Assembly: GCF_014649915.1 (NCBI RefSeq)
Contig: NZ_BMTY01000010.1
Location: 195,194-258,971 of the forward strand
DNA length: 63,778 nucleotides
Source of the DNA: Streptomyces toxytricini
Lineage (GTDB): Bacteria > Actinomycetota > Actinomycetes > Streptomycetales > Streptomycetaceae
Direction: 5' to 3'
Positions 16,493 to 25,106 of the stretch are shown one piece after another. Below the pieces are notes generated by a model. That model saw nothing but the letters and a program-made list of their open reading frames with translations, searched no databases and was not told the DNA's origin. Each line of letters begins with the position of its first letter. Position 1 is the first letter of the stretch. Both the position numbers and the translations under genes were made by a program.

Positions 16493-17458
16493 GTGTCACT
16501 GTTCTGGCGGATCTTCGGGCTCAACGGCGTGGTGCTGGGCGCGGCGACCGCGCTCCTGCTGTGGGCACCGGTGACCGTTTCGGTGCCGGTACTCCTCACC
16601 GAGGCGGTCATCCTGGTGGGCGGCCTGGTGGTCATGCTCGTCGCCAACGCGGCCCTGCTGCGCTGGGGCCTGGCACCGCTGGACCGGCTGAGGGCCCTGA
16701 TGGCCACCGTCGACCTGCTGCGCCCCGGCCAGCGCCTGCCCATGCCCGGTCCCGGCGGAGGTGCGGACGGCGAGATCGGCCAGTTGGTCCGCGCGTTCAA
16801 CGCCATGCTGGAGCGGCTGGAACAGGAGAGGGCCTCATCCAGTGCCCGCGTACTCCTCGCCCAGGAAGCGGAGCGCCGCCGGATCGCCCAGGAACTGCAC
16901 GACGAGGTCGGCCAGAGCATGACCGCGATCCTGCTCGTGCTGGGCCGCGCCGCGGACACCGCAGACGCACCCCTGCGCGAGGAGCTCCAGCAGGCCCGGG
17001 AGATCACCCGCGACAGCCTGGACGAGGTACGCCGCCTCGTACGCCGTCTGCGCCCGGGCGTCCTCGACGACCTGGGCCTGGTGAGCGCCCTGACCTCGCT
17101 CACCCAGGACTTCTCCACCCACACCGGCCTGCACGTCGTGCGCCGCTTCGAGACCGGTCTGCCGGCCCTGGAGCCGGAGACCGAACTCGTCCTGTACCGG
17201 GTGGCCCAGGAGAGCCTGACGAACGCGGCCCGGCACGCCGACGCGCGCCGTGTCGGCGTGAGCCTGCACCGGGCCGACGACGCGGTCGTGCTGGAGATCG
17301 CCGACGACGGCCGCGGCATCGGGGGAGCGTGCGAGGGAGCCGGCATCCGCGGCATGCGCGAACGCGCCCTCCTCGCGGGAGCCGCCCTCCACCTCGCCTC
17401 CGCCCCCGGGTCGGGCACCCGCATCCGCCTCACCGCCCCCGCGCTCACGGAGCCTTGA
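16493..17458 (+). CDS. NarL-type sensor histidine kinase with HAMP domain
   Basis: A 321-residue kinase starting at GTG 16493, eight bases after AAGGAAGGGGG. Two hydrophobic segments (about residues 10-25 and 35-58) flank only a few residues, so almost no extracellular sensor is exposed. A HAMP linker (LRWGLAPLDRLRALM to FNAMLERLEQE) leads to the HisKA_3 box RRRIAQELHDEVGQSM with phospho-acceptor His136, then an N-box QESLTNAARHA (239-249) and G-box DDGRGIG (271-277). It phosphorylates the response regulator encoded two bases downstream. With so little periplasmic sequence, it probably senses membrane state or a partner protein. Confidence 0.92.
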   Translation: MSLFWRIFGLNGVVLGAATALLLWAPVTVSVPVLLTEAVILVGGLVVMLVANAALLRWGLAPLDRLRALMATVDLLRPGQRLPMPGPGGGADGEIGQLVRAFNAMLERLEQERASSSARVLLAQEAERRRIAQELHDEVGQSMTAILLVLGRAADTADAPLREELQQAREITRDSLDEVRRLVRRLRPGVLDDLGLVSALTSLTQDFSTHTGLHVVRRFETGLPALEPETELVLYRVAQESLTNAARHADARRVGVSLHRADDAVVLEIADDGRGIGGACEGAGIRGMRERALLAGAALHLASAPGSGTRIRLTAPALTEP

Positions 17459-17460
17459 CC

Positions 17461-18195
17461 ATGCCCGGCGCCGCACCCCTTCCCGCACCCGCAGCCCTCC
17501 CCGGACCCGGCCACACCCCGGCCCCGGGCCCCTCCGTGCCCACCCCGCGACCGACCCGCATCCTGCTCGCCGACGACCACGCCCTCGTACGCCGCGGCAT
17601 CCGCCTGATCCTCGACCGGGAACCGGACCTGCAGATCGTCGCCGAAGCGGGCGACGGCGCCGAAGCCGTTCGGGCGGCGCGGAGCGCGGACATCGACCTG
17701 GCCGTACTCGACATCTCCATGCCGCGCCTCACCGGCCTGCAGGCCGCCCGCGAGCTGGCCGCTCTCCGGCCGAACGTGCGGATCCTCATGCTCACGATGC
17801 ACGACAACGAGCAGTACCTCCTCCAGGCCCTGAAGGCCGGCGCCTGCGGATACGTACCGAAATCCGTCGCGGACCGCGACCTGGTCCGCGCCTGCCGGGC
17901 CGCGATGCGCAACGAGCCGTTCCTGCATCCCGGCGCGGTGACCGCCCTGATCCGCGCCTGCCTGGAGCGGGGCGCGCCCGGCGAGGACGACCGCGACGGC
18001 GTCCTCACCCCCCGCGAGGAGGAGGTCCTCAAACTCGTGGCCGAGGGGCACTCCTCCAAGCACATCGCCGAGCTCCTGTTCATCAGCATCAAGACGGTGC
18101 ACCGCCACCGGGCCAACCTGCTGCACAAGCTCGGCCTCCGCGACCGGCTGGAGCTGACCCGGTACGCCATCCGCACCGGCCTCATCGAACCCTGA
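17461..18195 (+). CDS. NarL/LuxR-family response regulator
   Basis: A 244-residue regulator. After a Pro/Ala-rich leader of about 30 residues comes a receiver domain: acidic pair D38-D39, phospho-acceptor D84 in AVLDISMP, Thr in LMLTMHD, and K134 in YVPKS. A LuxR helix-turn-helix follows (LTPREEEVLKLVAEGHSSKHIAELLFIS, then KTVHRHRANLLHKL). The ATG follows the kinase stop by two bases, so both are co-translated. It likely controls the downstream exported protein and SecDF genes and perhaps the divergent DksA/MreB operon. The proline-rich leader is unusual for this family. Confidence 0.92.
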   Translation: MPGAAPLPAPAALPGPGHTPAPGPSVPTPRPTRILLADDHALVRRGIRLILDREPDLQIVAEAGDGAEAVRAARSADIDLAVLDISMPRLTGLQAARELAALRPNVRILMLTMHDNEQYLLQALKAGACGYVPKSVADRDLVRACRAAMRNEPFLHPGAVTALIRACLERGAPGEDDRDGVLTPREEEVLKLVAEGHSSKHIAELLFISIKTVHRHRANLLHKLGLRDRLELTRYAIRTGLIEP

Positions 18196-18306
18196 CTCCG
18201 CGCGGCTCCCCGCACCCCGGACGCCCGGCCGCACGTTCCCCGCGCATCCCGGCGGACAGCCCCGCGCCCACCGCACCCCTGCACCGGCACCCGGAGAGGA
18301 CGGCGC

Positions 18307-18951
18307 ATGCATCCCGCACCCCGCACCGTCCCGGCCCCCGGGCGCCGGATCGGGGCAGCGCTCTGCCTGCTCCTCGCCCTCCTGACGACGGCCGCGACCG
18401 GCGCACCCGCCGCATCGTCCCCGCTGCCCCTGTCCGCCGCCCTTGCGACGGGCAGCGCGGAGCGCGCCCACGCCGGCCTCCACGCCGAGGCCCCGCACGC
18501 GGAGAACAACCCCTGCAGGGCCGCGGCCAGGGACACGCAGCCCGGCGAACGCATGTCCGCCCCGGACCACCTCGCCACCTCGGCCCGCACCGCTGCCGCT
18601 ACCCCGGCCGCCGCCGCGCGCGCCAGGGAGCCCCGCACCCCCGCGGCCCCACCGGGCCCCGCGCTCCCCGACCGCAACCGGGCACCCCCGCTTCCTCCCG
18701 GCACCCGACACCCCCGCAATCCCACCCCGCCGCGGCCGCACCTGCGGCTCCGCGGCCCGCCTGCCGGAGAACCCGTTGCCACGCCACCACAAGCGCTCGC
18801 TGCGCACACGAGCGCTGCTCGCCCTCGCCGTGCTCGCCGCGGCACTGACCATCGCCCTCACCGTGCCGGTCCGCCTCGGCCTCGACCTGAGCGGCGGCAC
18901 GCAGATCGTGCTGGAGACCCGCCCCACCCCGTCCACCGGCATCAGCCGTGA
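18307..18951 (+). CDS. Small exported Ala/Pro/Arg-rich protein, overlapping the secDF start
   Basis: An ATG at 18307 follows a strong GGAGAGGA site and starts a signal-peptide-like sequence (RRIGAALCLLLALLTTAATGAPA). The following region is low-complexity, rich in Ala, Pro and Arg. The open frame continues to 18951, 175 bases into the secDF coding frame, which would be a long overlap; the C-terminal part may be fortuitous open frame in GC-rich DNA. I do not recognise a family. Its position between the response regulator and SecDF suggests an exported partner or client of the system. The first 100 residues are more credible than the rest. Confidence 0.45.
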   Translation: MHPAPRTVPAPGRRIGAALCLLLALLTTAATGAPAASSPLPLSAALATGSAERAHAGLHAEAPHAENNPCRAAARDTQPGERMSAPDHLATSARTAAATPAAAARAREPRTPAAPPGPALPDRNRAPPLPPGTRHPRNPTPPRPHLRLRGPPAGEPVATPPQALAAHTSAARPRRARRGTDHRPHRAGPPRPRPERRHADRAGDPPHPVHRHQP

Positions 18952-21091
18952 AGCCACCGACCGCACGGTGGAGGTCCTGCGCGGCCGCATCGACGCGCTC
19001 GGCCTCGCCGAGCCCACCCTCGTGCGCTCCGGCGACCACCGCATCATCGTCGAACTGCCCGGCGTACAGGACCCGGGCAAGGCCGCGGACGTCCTCGGCC
19101 GCACGGCCCAGCTCACCATCCACGCCGTTCAGGGCCCGGCCGACACCGACGCCCCGGCGGCGGACCCGGCCTCCGAACGCGTCCTCCCAGACGAGTCCGG
19201 GCAGCCCCTGCGGCTGAAGGCCGCCGCGCTGCGGGGGGACGACGTCAAGGGGGCCGCCGCCCGGTTCGACCCGCAGAACGGCACCGGGTGGCACATCACC
19301 GTGGACTTCACCGACCAAGGCTCCGCCCGGTGGGCCGAGATCACCGGCGAGGCCGCCTGCCGCCCGGTCGGCGACCCCGGGCGACGCATCGCCATCGTCC
19401 TCGACGACAAGATCATCTCCTCGCCGGGCATCGACCCGTCCGTCGCGTGCGGCGCCGGCATAGGGGGAGGGGCGACCCGGATCACCGGATCCTTCAGCGA
19501 CACCGACGCCCGCAACCTCGCCCTGCTCATCTCCGGCGGCGCCCTCCCCGTGCCCGTCGAGATCATCGAACAGCGCGTGATCGGCCCCACCCTCGGCGCC
19601 GCGGCCGTCACCGCCGCCGCCTGGGCCGCCGCCATCGGCACCGCCCTGACCGCGCTGTTCGTCATGGCCGTCTACCGCCTCATGGGCCTGCTCGCCACCC
19701 TGGCCCTCACCTGCTACGGCCTCATCTCCTACGCCGCCCTGGCCGCCCTGGGCGCCACCCTGACCCTGCCCGGCCTCGCCGGATTCGTCCTGACCATCGG
19801 CATTGCCGTGGACGCCAACGTCCTCGTCCTCGAACGGGCCCGCGAGGACTTCGCCGCCCGCACACGCCCCACCGCCCGCTCGGCCCTGACCGCCGGGTTC
19901 CGCGGGGCACTGAGCGCCATCGCCGACTCCAACATCACCACCCTCATCGCCGCAGCGCTCCTCTTCGCCCTGGCCTCCGGACCGGTCCGCGGCTTCGGCG
20001 TCACCCTCGGCATCGGCGTCCTGGCATCCATGATCAGCACCCTGTTGATCACCCGGGTGCTCGCCGACCACGCGGCGAGCCGCCCTTCCGTCCACCGCCG
20101 CCCCCGCATCACGGGCATCGCGGACACCGGCTGGACACGGGACCGCCTGCTGCACCGCAACCCGCACCTGATGCGACGCCCCCACCGCTGGCTGGCCGTC
20201 TCCGCCGCCCTCCTCGTCGCCGCGGCGTCGGGCATCCTCGTCCGAGGCCTCGACCTCGGCATCGAGTTCAGCGGCGGCCGGCTCATCGAGTACACCACCA
20301 GCCGATCCGTCGATCCCGAAGACGCCCGCACCGCCCTGGCCGAGACCGGCTTCCCCCGCACGCTCGTCCAGACATCCGGCGACAACGAATTGACGGTCCG
20401 GGCCGAAAACCTGACGAACGCCCAAACGGCCACGGTCACCGAAACGATCACCCGCCTCGGCGGCGACGCCCAGAAGATCCGCGACGAACTCGTCGGGCCC
20501 ACCCTGGGCGAGGAGCTGCGCCGCAACGCCCTCATCGCCCTCGGTCTCGCCCTCGCCGCCCAACTGGCCTACCTGACGGTCCGCTTCCGCTGGCGGTTCG
20601 CCACCGCGGCCGTCGCCGCACTCGCCCACGACGTGCTCATCCTCGTGGGCGTGTTCGCCTGGCTCGGCAAACCGGTCGACGGCATCTTCCTGGCGGCCCT
20701 GCTGACCGTCATCGGCTACTCGGTCAACGACTCCGTCGTCCTCTTCGACCGCATCCGCGAACTCCTCGCCCGCAACCACTTGGCACCCCTGCCCCTCACG
20801 GCGAACCGGGCGATCCTGCAAACCCTCCCGCGCACGGTCAACACGGGCATGGGCGCCGCCCTCGTCCTGACCGCCCTGGCCGTCCTCGCCGAAGACGCCC
20901 TCACGGACTTCGCCCTGGCCCTGCTCATCGGCCTGGCCATAGGCACCTACTCCTCCGTCTTCACGGCAACCCCCACCGCCCTCGCCCTCCACCCGGCGCC
21001 CCGGCCCCGCACCCGCGCCTCGGGCAAGCGCAAGCCCGGAGCGGCGGAAAGGCACGGCCCCGCAGTCGCCGGCGTGCCCCGGCCACGCTGA
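18776..21091 (+). CDS. secDF: Fused SecD-SecF protein-export accessory protein (paralogue)
   Basis: A 771-residue fusion. The SecD half has TM1, the P1 signature GLDLSGGTQIVL, a shortened periplasmic region and the membrane motif GIAVDANVLVLERARED. The SecF half starts near LMRRPHRWLAVSA with GIEFSGGRLIEY and ends with VIGYSVNDSVVLFDRIREL. About twelve membrane helices result. SecDF uses the proton gradient to pull translocated proteins across the membrane. TTG 18776 lies six bases after GGAGA and begins MPRHHKRSLRTR, a proper cytoplasmic N-terminus. It is not linked to yajC or the usual sec neighbours but to a two-component system, so it is probably a second, conditional copy. Streptomyces normally also carry separate secD and secF. 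Confidence 0.9.
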   Translation: MPRHHKRSLRTRALLALAVLAAALTIALTVPVRLGLDLSGGTQIVLETRPTPSTGISREATDRTVEVLRGRIDALGLAEPTLVRSGDHRIIVELPGVQDPGKAADVLGRTAQLTIHAVQGPADTDAPAADPASERVLPDESGQPLRLKAAALRGDDVKGAAARFDPQNGTGWHITVDFTDQGSARWAEITGEAACRPVGDPGRRIAIVLDDKIISSPGIDPSVACGAGIGGGATRITGSFSDTDARNLALLISGGALPVPVEIIEQRVIGPTLGAAAVTAAAWAAAIGTALTALFVMAVYRLMGLLATLALTCYGLISYAALAALGATLTLPGLAGFVLTIGIAVDANVLVLERAREDFAARTRPTARSALTAGFRGALSAIADSNITTLIAAALLFALASGPVRGFGVTLGIGVLASMISTLLITRVLADHAASRPSVHRRPRITGIADTGWTRDRLLHRNPHLMRRPHRWLAVSAALLVAAASGILVRGLDLGIEFSGGRLIEYTTSRSVDPEDARTALAETGFPRTLVQTSGDNELTVRAENLTNAQTATVTETITRLGGDAQKIRDELVGPTLGEELRRNALIALGLALAAQLAYLTVRFRWRFATAAVAALAHDVLILVGVFAWLGKPVDGIFLAALLTVIGYSVNDSVVLFDRIRELLARNHLAPLPLTANRAILQTLPRTVNTGMGAALVLTALAVLAEDALTDFALALLIGLAIGTYSSVFTATPTALALHPAPRPRTRASGKRKPGAAERHGPAVAGVPRPR

Positions 21092-21126
21092 CGGCGGGCA
21101 GCCGACGAAAGAGGGAAGGACCCCCT

Positions 21127-21158
21127 CGTCCGGCGCCGCACGACTGCGGCGCCGGACG
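21127..21158 (+). terminator. Hairpin terminator after secDF
   Basis: A perfect 14-base stem (21127-21140 with 21145-21158) and four-base loop stand 35 bases after the secDF stop. Its strength and position suit a rho-independent-like terminator of the operon. Confidence 0.75.
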
Positions 21159-21523
21159 ACACCGCCCCGGCACGCCGTCCCCCTGGGAGACAATCTGCCG
21201 AGCATGAGATCGCGGTACGTGCTGCCCGTTGCCCGGAACCCGGGCGGAGCGCCGACCGCCCGCTCGACACCGGCTTCGGCGCGCTGCGGAGCCGGTGCGG
21301 GCTCGGTAAACTGGAAATCCGGTCACGGGGACCGCCCCGGGCCGCGACTGTGGCGCCCGACCTTCCCCCGCATGCATCCCGCGCGATCACCACCCCTTCC
21401 GGCACCCCGGGTGCCGTGGACGGGCGGGCGGACTCCGCCCCGCGCCCCTGCCGCCCGTTCCGCGCCGCCTCTCGGCGTGAACCGGCCGGCGGCCCTGCAT
21501 CCGCACCTCACCGAGGAGCAGTC
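21159..21523. other. Intergenic region without a recognisable gene
   Basis: No open frame here has a credible ribosome site and protein-like composition. An A/T-richer patch near 21300-21325 (GGTAAACTGGAAATCC) may belong to the promoter of the secreted protein gene starting at 21524. Confidence 0.5.
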
Positions 21524-21982
21524 ATGCGCACGCTCTCGCGCTCGACTTCCCGCTGCACGCGCCGCGTCACGATCGGCGTGGCCGGCGCGGCCCTGATCGG
21601 CCTCGGCCTGGCCCCGCCCGCCCTGGCCGCACCGGCGCCCGGCACTTCCCCTGCGCGAACCCTCTCGGCCCACCCGTACAAGGCCCCCCAGCCCTATGTG
21701 TTCTCCTACGGGTACAACGGCCACCTCTCCCTGGGCGGCGGGAACTTCACCGTGGGCGGCCGTGTCTACGTGGTGGTCAAGCTGAACTCGGGGGCCACGC
21801 ACTACGGCAAGTGGGTGGTCGCGCGTCCAGGACAGCGCAACCCCGGCGGGACGTTCCACGTCGAGACGCGGATCCCGTACCAATGCCCGCCCGGCAAGAA
21901 CGGCTTCGCGCGCGGCTACGACGAGGCCACCGGCGTCTGGTCGCCCAAGCTGCCCGTGTCGATCTGCGTCCGCTTCGACTGA
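21524..21982 (+). CDS. Secreted protein of unknown function
   Basis: A 152-residue protein starting at ATG 21524 after GAGGAG. The signal peptide (RRVTIGVAGAALIGLGLAPPALAAPA, cleavage near ALA-A) is clear. The mature part of about 105 residues is rich in aromatic and Gly residues (PYVFSYGYNGHLSLGGGNFTVGGRVYVVVKL), suggesting a small beta-sandwich, and has two late Cys (Y-Q-C-P, S-I-C-V) that may form a disulfide. No catalytic motif is evident. It is isolated, with strong terminators on both sides. Confidence 0.8.
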   Translation: MRTLSRSTSRCTRRVTIGVAGAALIGLGLAPPALAAPAPGTSPARTLSAHPYKAPQPYVFSYGYNGHLSLGGGNFTVGGRVYVVVKLNSGATHYGKWVVARPGQRNPGGTFHVETRIPYQCPPGKNGFARGYDEATGVWSPKLPVSICVRFD

Positions 21983-22005
21983 ACCGCTGCGCAGGGCACG
22001 AGAGG

Positions 22006-22055
22006 CGGCCGTCGCCCCACCCCGCCAGCACACCGGCGGGGTGGGGCGACGGCCG
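22006..22055 (+). terminator. 21-bp perfect hairpin terminator
   Basis: Arms 22006-22026 and 22035-22055 are perfectly complementary with an eight-base loop. It begins 24 bases past the stop of the secreted protein gene and is one of the strongest hairpins in the window. Confidence 0.85.
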
Positions 22056-22166
22056 GCGAGGGGAGTGCACCTCGCGGGGCGGCGGATGCCGGGAACGTCG
22101 CCGTGGTGACCCACCACACACCCCCCTGGCTGGACCCCCGGCAACGGTCACACGTAAACATTGATC

Positions 22167-23492
22167 ATGCAGTCAGAGTCCTCCGCCCCGGAATCCCCGC
22201 TGATACGAAGCCTGCGCACAGCCGTGGACGCGGCCCCCGAGGACGTGCCCCTGCGCCTGCACCTCGCCGAAATGCTGCTCGCTGCGGGTCGGCACGACGC
22301 CGCGGTGGCAGAGGCGGCCGCCGCGTTGCAGCATGCGCCGGGGGACGGAGCAGCACGCGAGCTGATGGTGCGGGCGATGGGGGTCCAGGCACCCCCTGCC
22401 TCCGCGACCCATGACACGTCCCCGCCCGCCGATCCGGTCGCGTCCGTCGAAGCGGCCGCAGCCGAAAGGCCCGCCACCCCTGACACACCGTCCCCCCGCG
22501 CCGGATTCGACTGGCGGGCGGCCGAGCAGGAGGTCGACGGCATCGTCGAACCCCGCTTCGTCGAACCCGCCACCGCCGACGGCAGCGGCGACCCGGGCGA
22601 CGCAGACGCCTGGGACGTCTCCGCTCCCGGCGCCGTACGCCTCGCGGACGTCGGCGGCATGCAGGAGGTCAAGGACCGCCTCGAAGCCGCGTTCCTCGCA
22701 CCGATGCGCAACCCCGAACTGCGCAGGCTGTACGGCAAGAGCCTGCGCGGCGGGCTCCTCCTGTACGGACCGCCCGGCTGCGGCAAGACCTTCATCGCCC
22801 GCGCCATCGCCGGCGAGCTCGGCGCGGGGTTCCTGTCCGTGTCCGTGGGCGACGTCCTCGACATGTGGATCGGCAACTCCGAACGCAACATGCACGAGGT
22901 CTTCGAGACCGCCCGCCGCCAGGCGCCCTGCGTCGTCTTCCTCGACGAACTGGACGCGCTCGGCGGCAAGCGCAGCCGGACGCAGCACAGCGGCATGCGC
23001 AACACCGTCAACCAGCTCCTCACCGAGCTCGACGGCATCGACTCCGCAGCCAACGAGGGCGTGTTCGTCCTCGCCGCCACCAACGTCCCCTGGGACGTGG
23101 ACGTCGCGCTCCGGCGTCCCGGGCGCCTGGACCGAACCCTCCTCGTCCTGCCGCCCGACGCCACCGCCCGCGAGGCGATCCTCCGCTACCACCTGCGCGA
23201 CCGGCCCATCGAGGCAGTCGACCTGGGGCGCCTCGTCAAGGCGACGGACGGCCTCTCGGGCGCGGACCTGGCCCATGTGTGCGAGTCGGCGGCCGAGAAC
23301 GCCCTGCTCGACTCGGCACGCTCCGGCGTGATCCGCATGATCGGAACGAAAGACCTCCTCGACGCCGCGAAGTCGGTGGTCCCGTCCACCGAACCGTGGT
23401 TCGCGGCGGCGCGGAACGTGGCGATGTACGCCAACGAGGGCGGCATGTACGACGACCTGGTGACGTACCTGAAGAAGAGGCGCAAGCTGTGA
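22167..23492 (+). CDS. AAA ATPase with N-terminal TPR-like region
   Basis: A 441-residue ATPase. Residues 14-72 resemble a single TPR-like helical pair region (VPLRLHLAEMLLAAGRHDAAV). After a Pro/Ala-rich linker comes one AAA module: Walker A GPPGCGKT (201-208), Walker B VVFLDELDA (256-264), sensor 1 AATN (303-306), arginine finger region RRPGRLDR (316-323) and sensor 2 DGLSGADLAH. The order matches the FtsH/Cdc48/spastin clade but no protease domain follows. The ATG at 22167 has no clear ribosome site. The downstream TPR gene overlaps its stop, so the two products very likely act together, probably as a remodelling motor with its adaptor. Confidence 0.88.
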   Translation: MQSESSAPESPLIRSLRTAVDAAPEDVPLRLHLAEMLLAAGRHDAAVAEAAAALQHAPGDGAARELMVRAMGVQAPPASATHDTSPPADPVASVEAAAAERPATPDTPSPRAGFDWRAAEQEVDGIVEPRFVEPATADGSGDPGDADAWDVSAPGAVRLADVGGMQEVKDRLEAAFLAPMRNPELRRLYGKSLRGGLLLYGPPGCGKTFIARAIAGELGAGFLSVSVGDVLDMWIGNSERNMHEVFETARRQAPCVVFLDELDALGGKRSRTQHSGMRNTVNQLLTELDGIDSAANEGVFVLAATNVPWDVDVALRRPGRLDRTLLVLPPDATAREAILRYHLRDRPIEAVDLGRLVKATDGLSGADLAHVCESAAENALLDSARSGVIRMIGTKDLLDAAKSVVPSTEPWFAAARNVAMYANEGGMYDDLVTYLKKRRKL

Positions 23493-24565
23493 GCGGAAAC
23501 CCGGTACTGGCGCGCGCAGGCGCCCTCCAGGCGGCAGACCGCTATGAGGAGTCCAAGGCCGTACTCGCCCCCCACCTGGCCGAGGAGCCGGACGACGACT
23601 GGGCCTGGCAACTGCTCGCCGTCGCCCACGAGAGACTCGGCGAGTACGAGCCGGCGGCGCGGGCGGCCGGCGAAATGCTGCGGATCTCCCCGGGACACGT
23701 CGGCGCGCTCATGCTGCTGTCCCGGGTGCTCCTCAACCTCGGCCGGCAGCCCGAGGCACGGGCCGCGGCGGAGGAAGCCGTCCGCAGGGCGCCCGACAAG
23801 TGGGCCTCGCACTACGCGCTGTCCAGGGTGCTCATCGCCTACGCGACGGCCCCGCCCGCCGACCACGAGCGGGCGTACGAGGCCGCCCGCGAAGCCGTGC
23901 GCCTAGCCCCACAGGAACCGGGCACCCACAAGGCCCTGTGTTTCGCGGCCGTACGCACGCAGCGCCAGGACGTCGCGAAGCAGGCCCTGGTCGAATGGCT
24001 GCGCCTCGACCCGTCCGACGAGACGGCCCAGGCCATGTACACCGACGCCATGGCCACCGGCCCGGACGTCACGGCCGCCCAGGCCGCGGCGATGTACTCC
24101 GCCGGCCTCGCGGGCGCACCCCACTCCCCGATGCTGCGCAGCGGCCTCGACGACGCCACGTACCGCCTGCTGCGGGGAACGCGCTGGCTCGCGCTCGCCT
24201 GCCTCGCCTTTGCGGGAGTGACGATCGACCTCTTCGCCACGGCCAAGGACCCGGTCCTGCGGGAGCTGCCCGTACCGCTCGGCAACCGTCTCTGGGTGCT
24301 GACGGTCATGGCCGCGGTGTGGGGGTTCGGCGCGCTGTTCCGCTACAGCCGGATGCGCAGGGGAGTGCAGCTCACCATCCGCTCCCTCGTCCGCCGCGGC
24401 CGCTGGTCCCGGATCGTCGTGGCCCAGGCGGCATGGACGATGCTCTGCGCCCTGCTGATCTCCCAGATCCCGTGGACCGACCGCAGCGTGCCGGAGGTCC
24501 TGTTCTGGGCGGGCTTGGTCGTGCCCTTCTCGACCATGCCGTACGACCGCAGGAAGAGCGGGTGA
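23489..24565 (+). CDS. TPR-repeat membrane protein, partner of the AAA ATPase
   Basis: A 358-residue protein. GTG 23489 overlaps the TGA of the ATPase gene (GTGA) and follows GAAGAGG, so translation is coupled. About five TPR repeats fill residues 5-200 (for example DDWAWQLLAVAHERLGEYEPAA). Then come four hydrophobic helices in two pairs (WLALACLAFAGVTIDLF, LWVLTVMAAVWGFGALF, and two near the C-terminus), separated by a basic loop RMRRGVQLTIRSLVRRGRW. It probably sits in the membrane with the TPR domain in the cytoplasm, recruiting the ATPase or its substrates. I do not know a described counterpart for this pair. Confidence 0.85.
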   Translation: MSGNPVLARAGALQAADRYEESKAVLAPHLAEEPDDDWAWQLLAVAHERLGEYEPAARAAGEMLRISPGHVGALMLLSRVLLNLGRQPEARAAAEEAVRRAPDKWASHYALSRVLIAYATAPPADHERAYEAAREAVRLAPQEPGTHKALCFAAVRTQRQDVAKQALVEWLRLDPSDETAQAMYTDAMATGPDVTAAQAAAMYSAGLAGAPHSPMLRSGLDDATYRLLRGTRWLALACLAFAGVTIDLFATAKDPVLRELPVPLGNRLWVLTVMAAVWGFGALFRYSRMRRGVQLTIRSLVRRGRWSRIVVAQAAWTMLCALLISQIPWTDRSVPEVLFWAGLVVPFSTMPYDRRKSG

Positions 24566-24573
24566 CCTCGCTT

Positions 24574-24600
24574 TTGCCGAAACGGCAACGGCAATTGCCG
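24574..24600. promoter_or_regulatory. TTGCCG/CGGCAA operator-like array
   Basis: In 27 bases there are four half-sites: TTGCCG (24574), CGGCAA (24583), CGGCAA (24589) and TTGCCG (24595). The last two form a perfect 12-base palindrome and the first two a dyad with AAA between. It lies 63 bases before the cupin gene start, suitable for a repressor. Confidence 0.6.
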
Positions 24601-24662
24601 CGTCCGGGGGGAGGCAGCAGCCTGGGGTCCGGCAGAGACCGCTGAACACGGAGGGCTGCACG

Positions 24663-25106
24663 ATGACCACCCGCGAAGACACCCCGGCCGCATCCGACTC
24701 CCGTTCCCGCACCCAGGTGCAGGACCGCGTCCACCACGTACGCTCCGGCGAGCTGGACGGCCACGCCGCCATCAGCGGCGGCACCGTCGGTTCCAGGAGG
24801 CTCTGGATGGGTTTGGTGGAGAACCCGCCGCTCAGCGCGACGGACAACCACCACCACGGAGAGTCGGAGGCGGGCATCTACGTGGTCAGCGGTCACCCGG
24901 TGTTCGTCTTCCACGACGGCACACGGGAGGTACGGCTCGCGGGCAGCCCCGGCGACTTCTTCCTCGTCCCCCCGTTCGTCCCGCACCGCGAGGAGAACCC
25001 CGACCCCCACGAGCCCGCGGTCGTCGTGATCGCCCGGACCACCCAGGAGCCGATCAAGGTGTCTGTGCCGGAGCTGTACCAGCTCCGCGAAACGCCCACA
25101 GAGTAG
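24663..25106 (+). CDS. Cupin-domain protein
   Basis: A 147-residue protein starting at ATG 24663 seven bases after GGAGGG. It has one cupin barrel: motif 1 HHHGESEAGIYVVSGHPVFVF supplies metal ligands (the His cluster and Glu) and motif 2 PGDFFLVPPFVPHREENP supplies the last His. Such mononuclear cupins are metal-dependent isomerases, dioxygenases or sensors. The operator-like array in front suggests substrate-responsive control. The substrate is unknown. Confidence 0.85.
   Translation: MTTREDTPAASDSRSRTQVQDRVHHVRSGELDGHAAISGGTVGSRRLWMGLVENPPLSATDNHHHGESEAGIYVVSGHPVFVFHDGTREVRLAGSPGDFFLVPPFVPHREENPDPHEPAVVVIARTTQEPIKVSVPELYQLRETPTE

Noticed and set aside
16471..19119. An 882-codon minus-strand open frame
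   Set aside because: Antisense shadow of the kinase, regulator and secDF start, with no domain.
21204..21596. Open frame in front of the secreted protein gene
   Set aside because: It overlaps the signal peptide region out of frame and lacks coding character.
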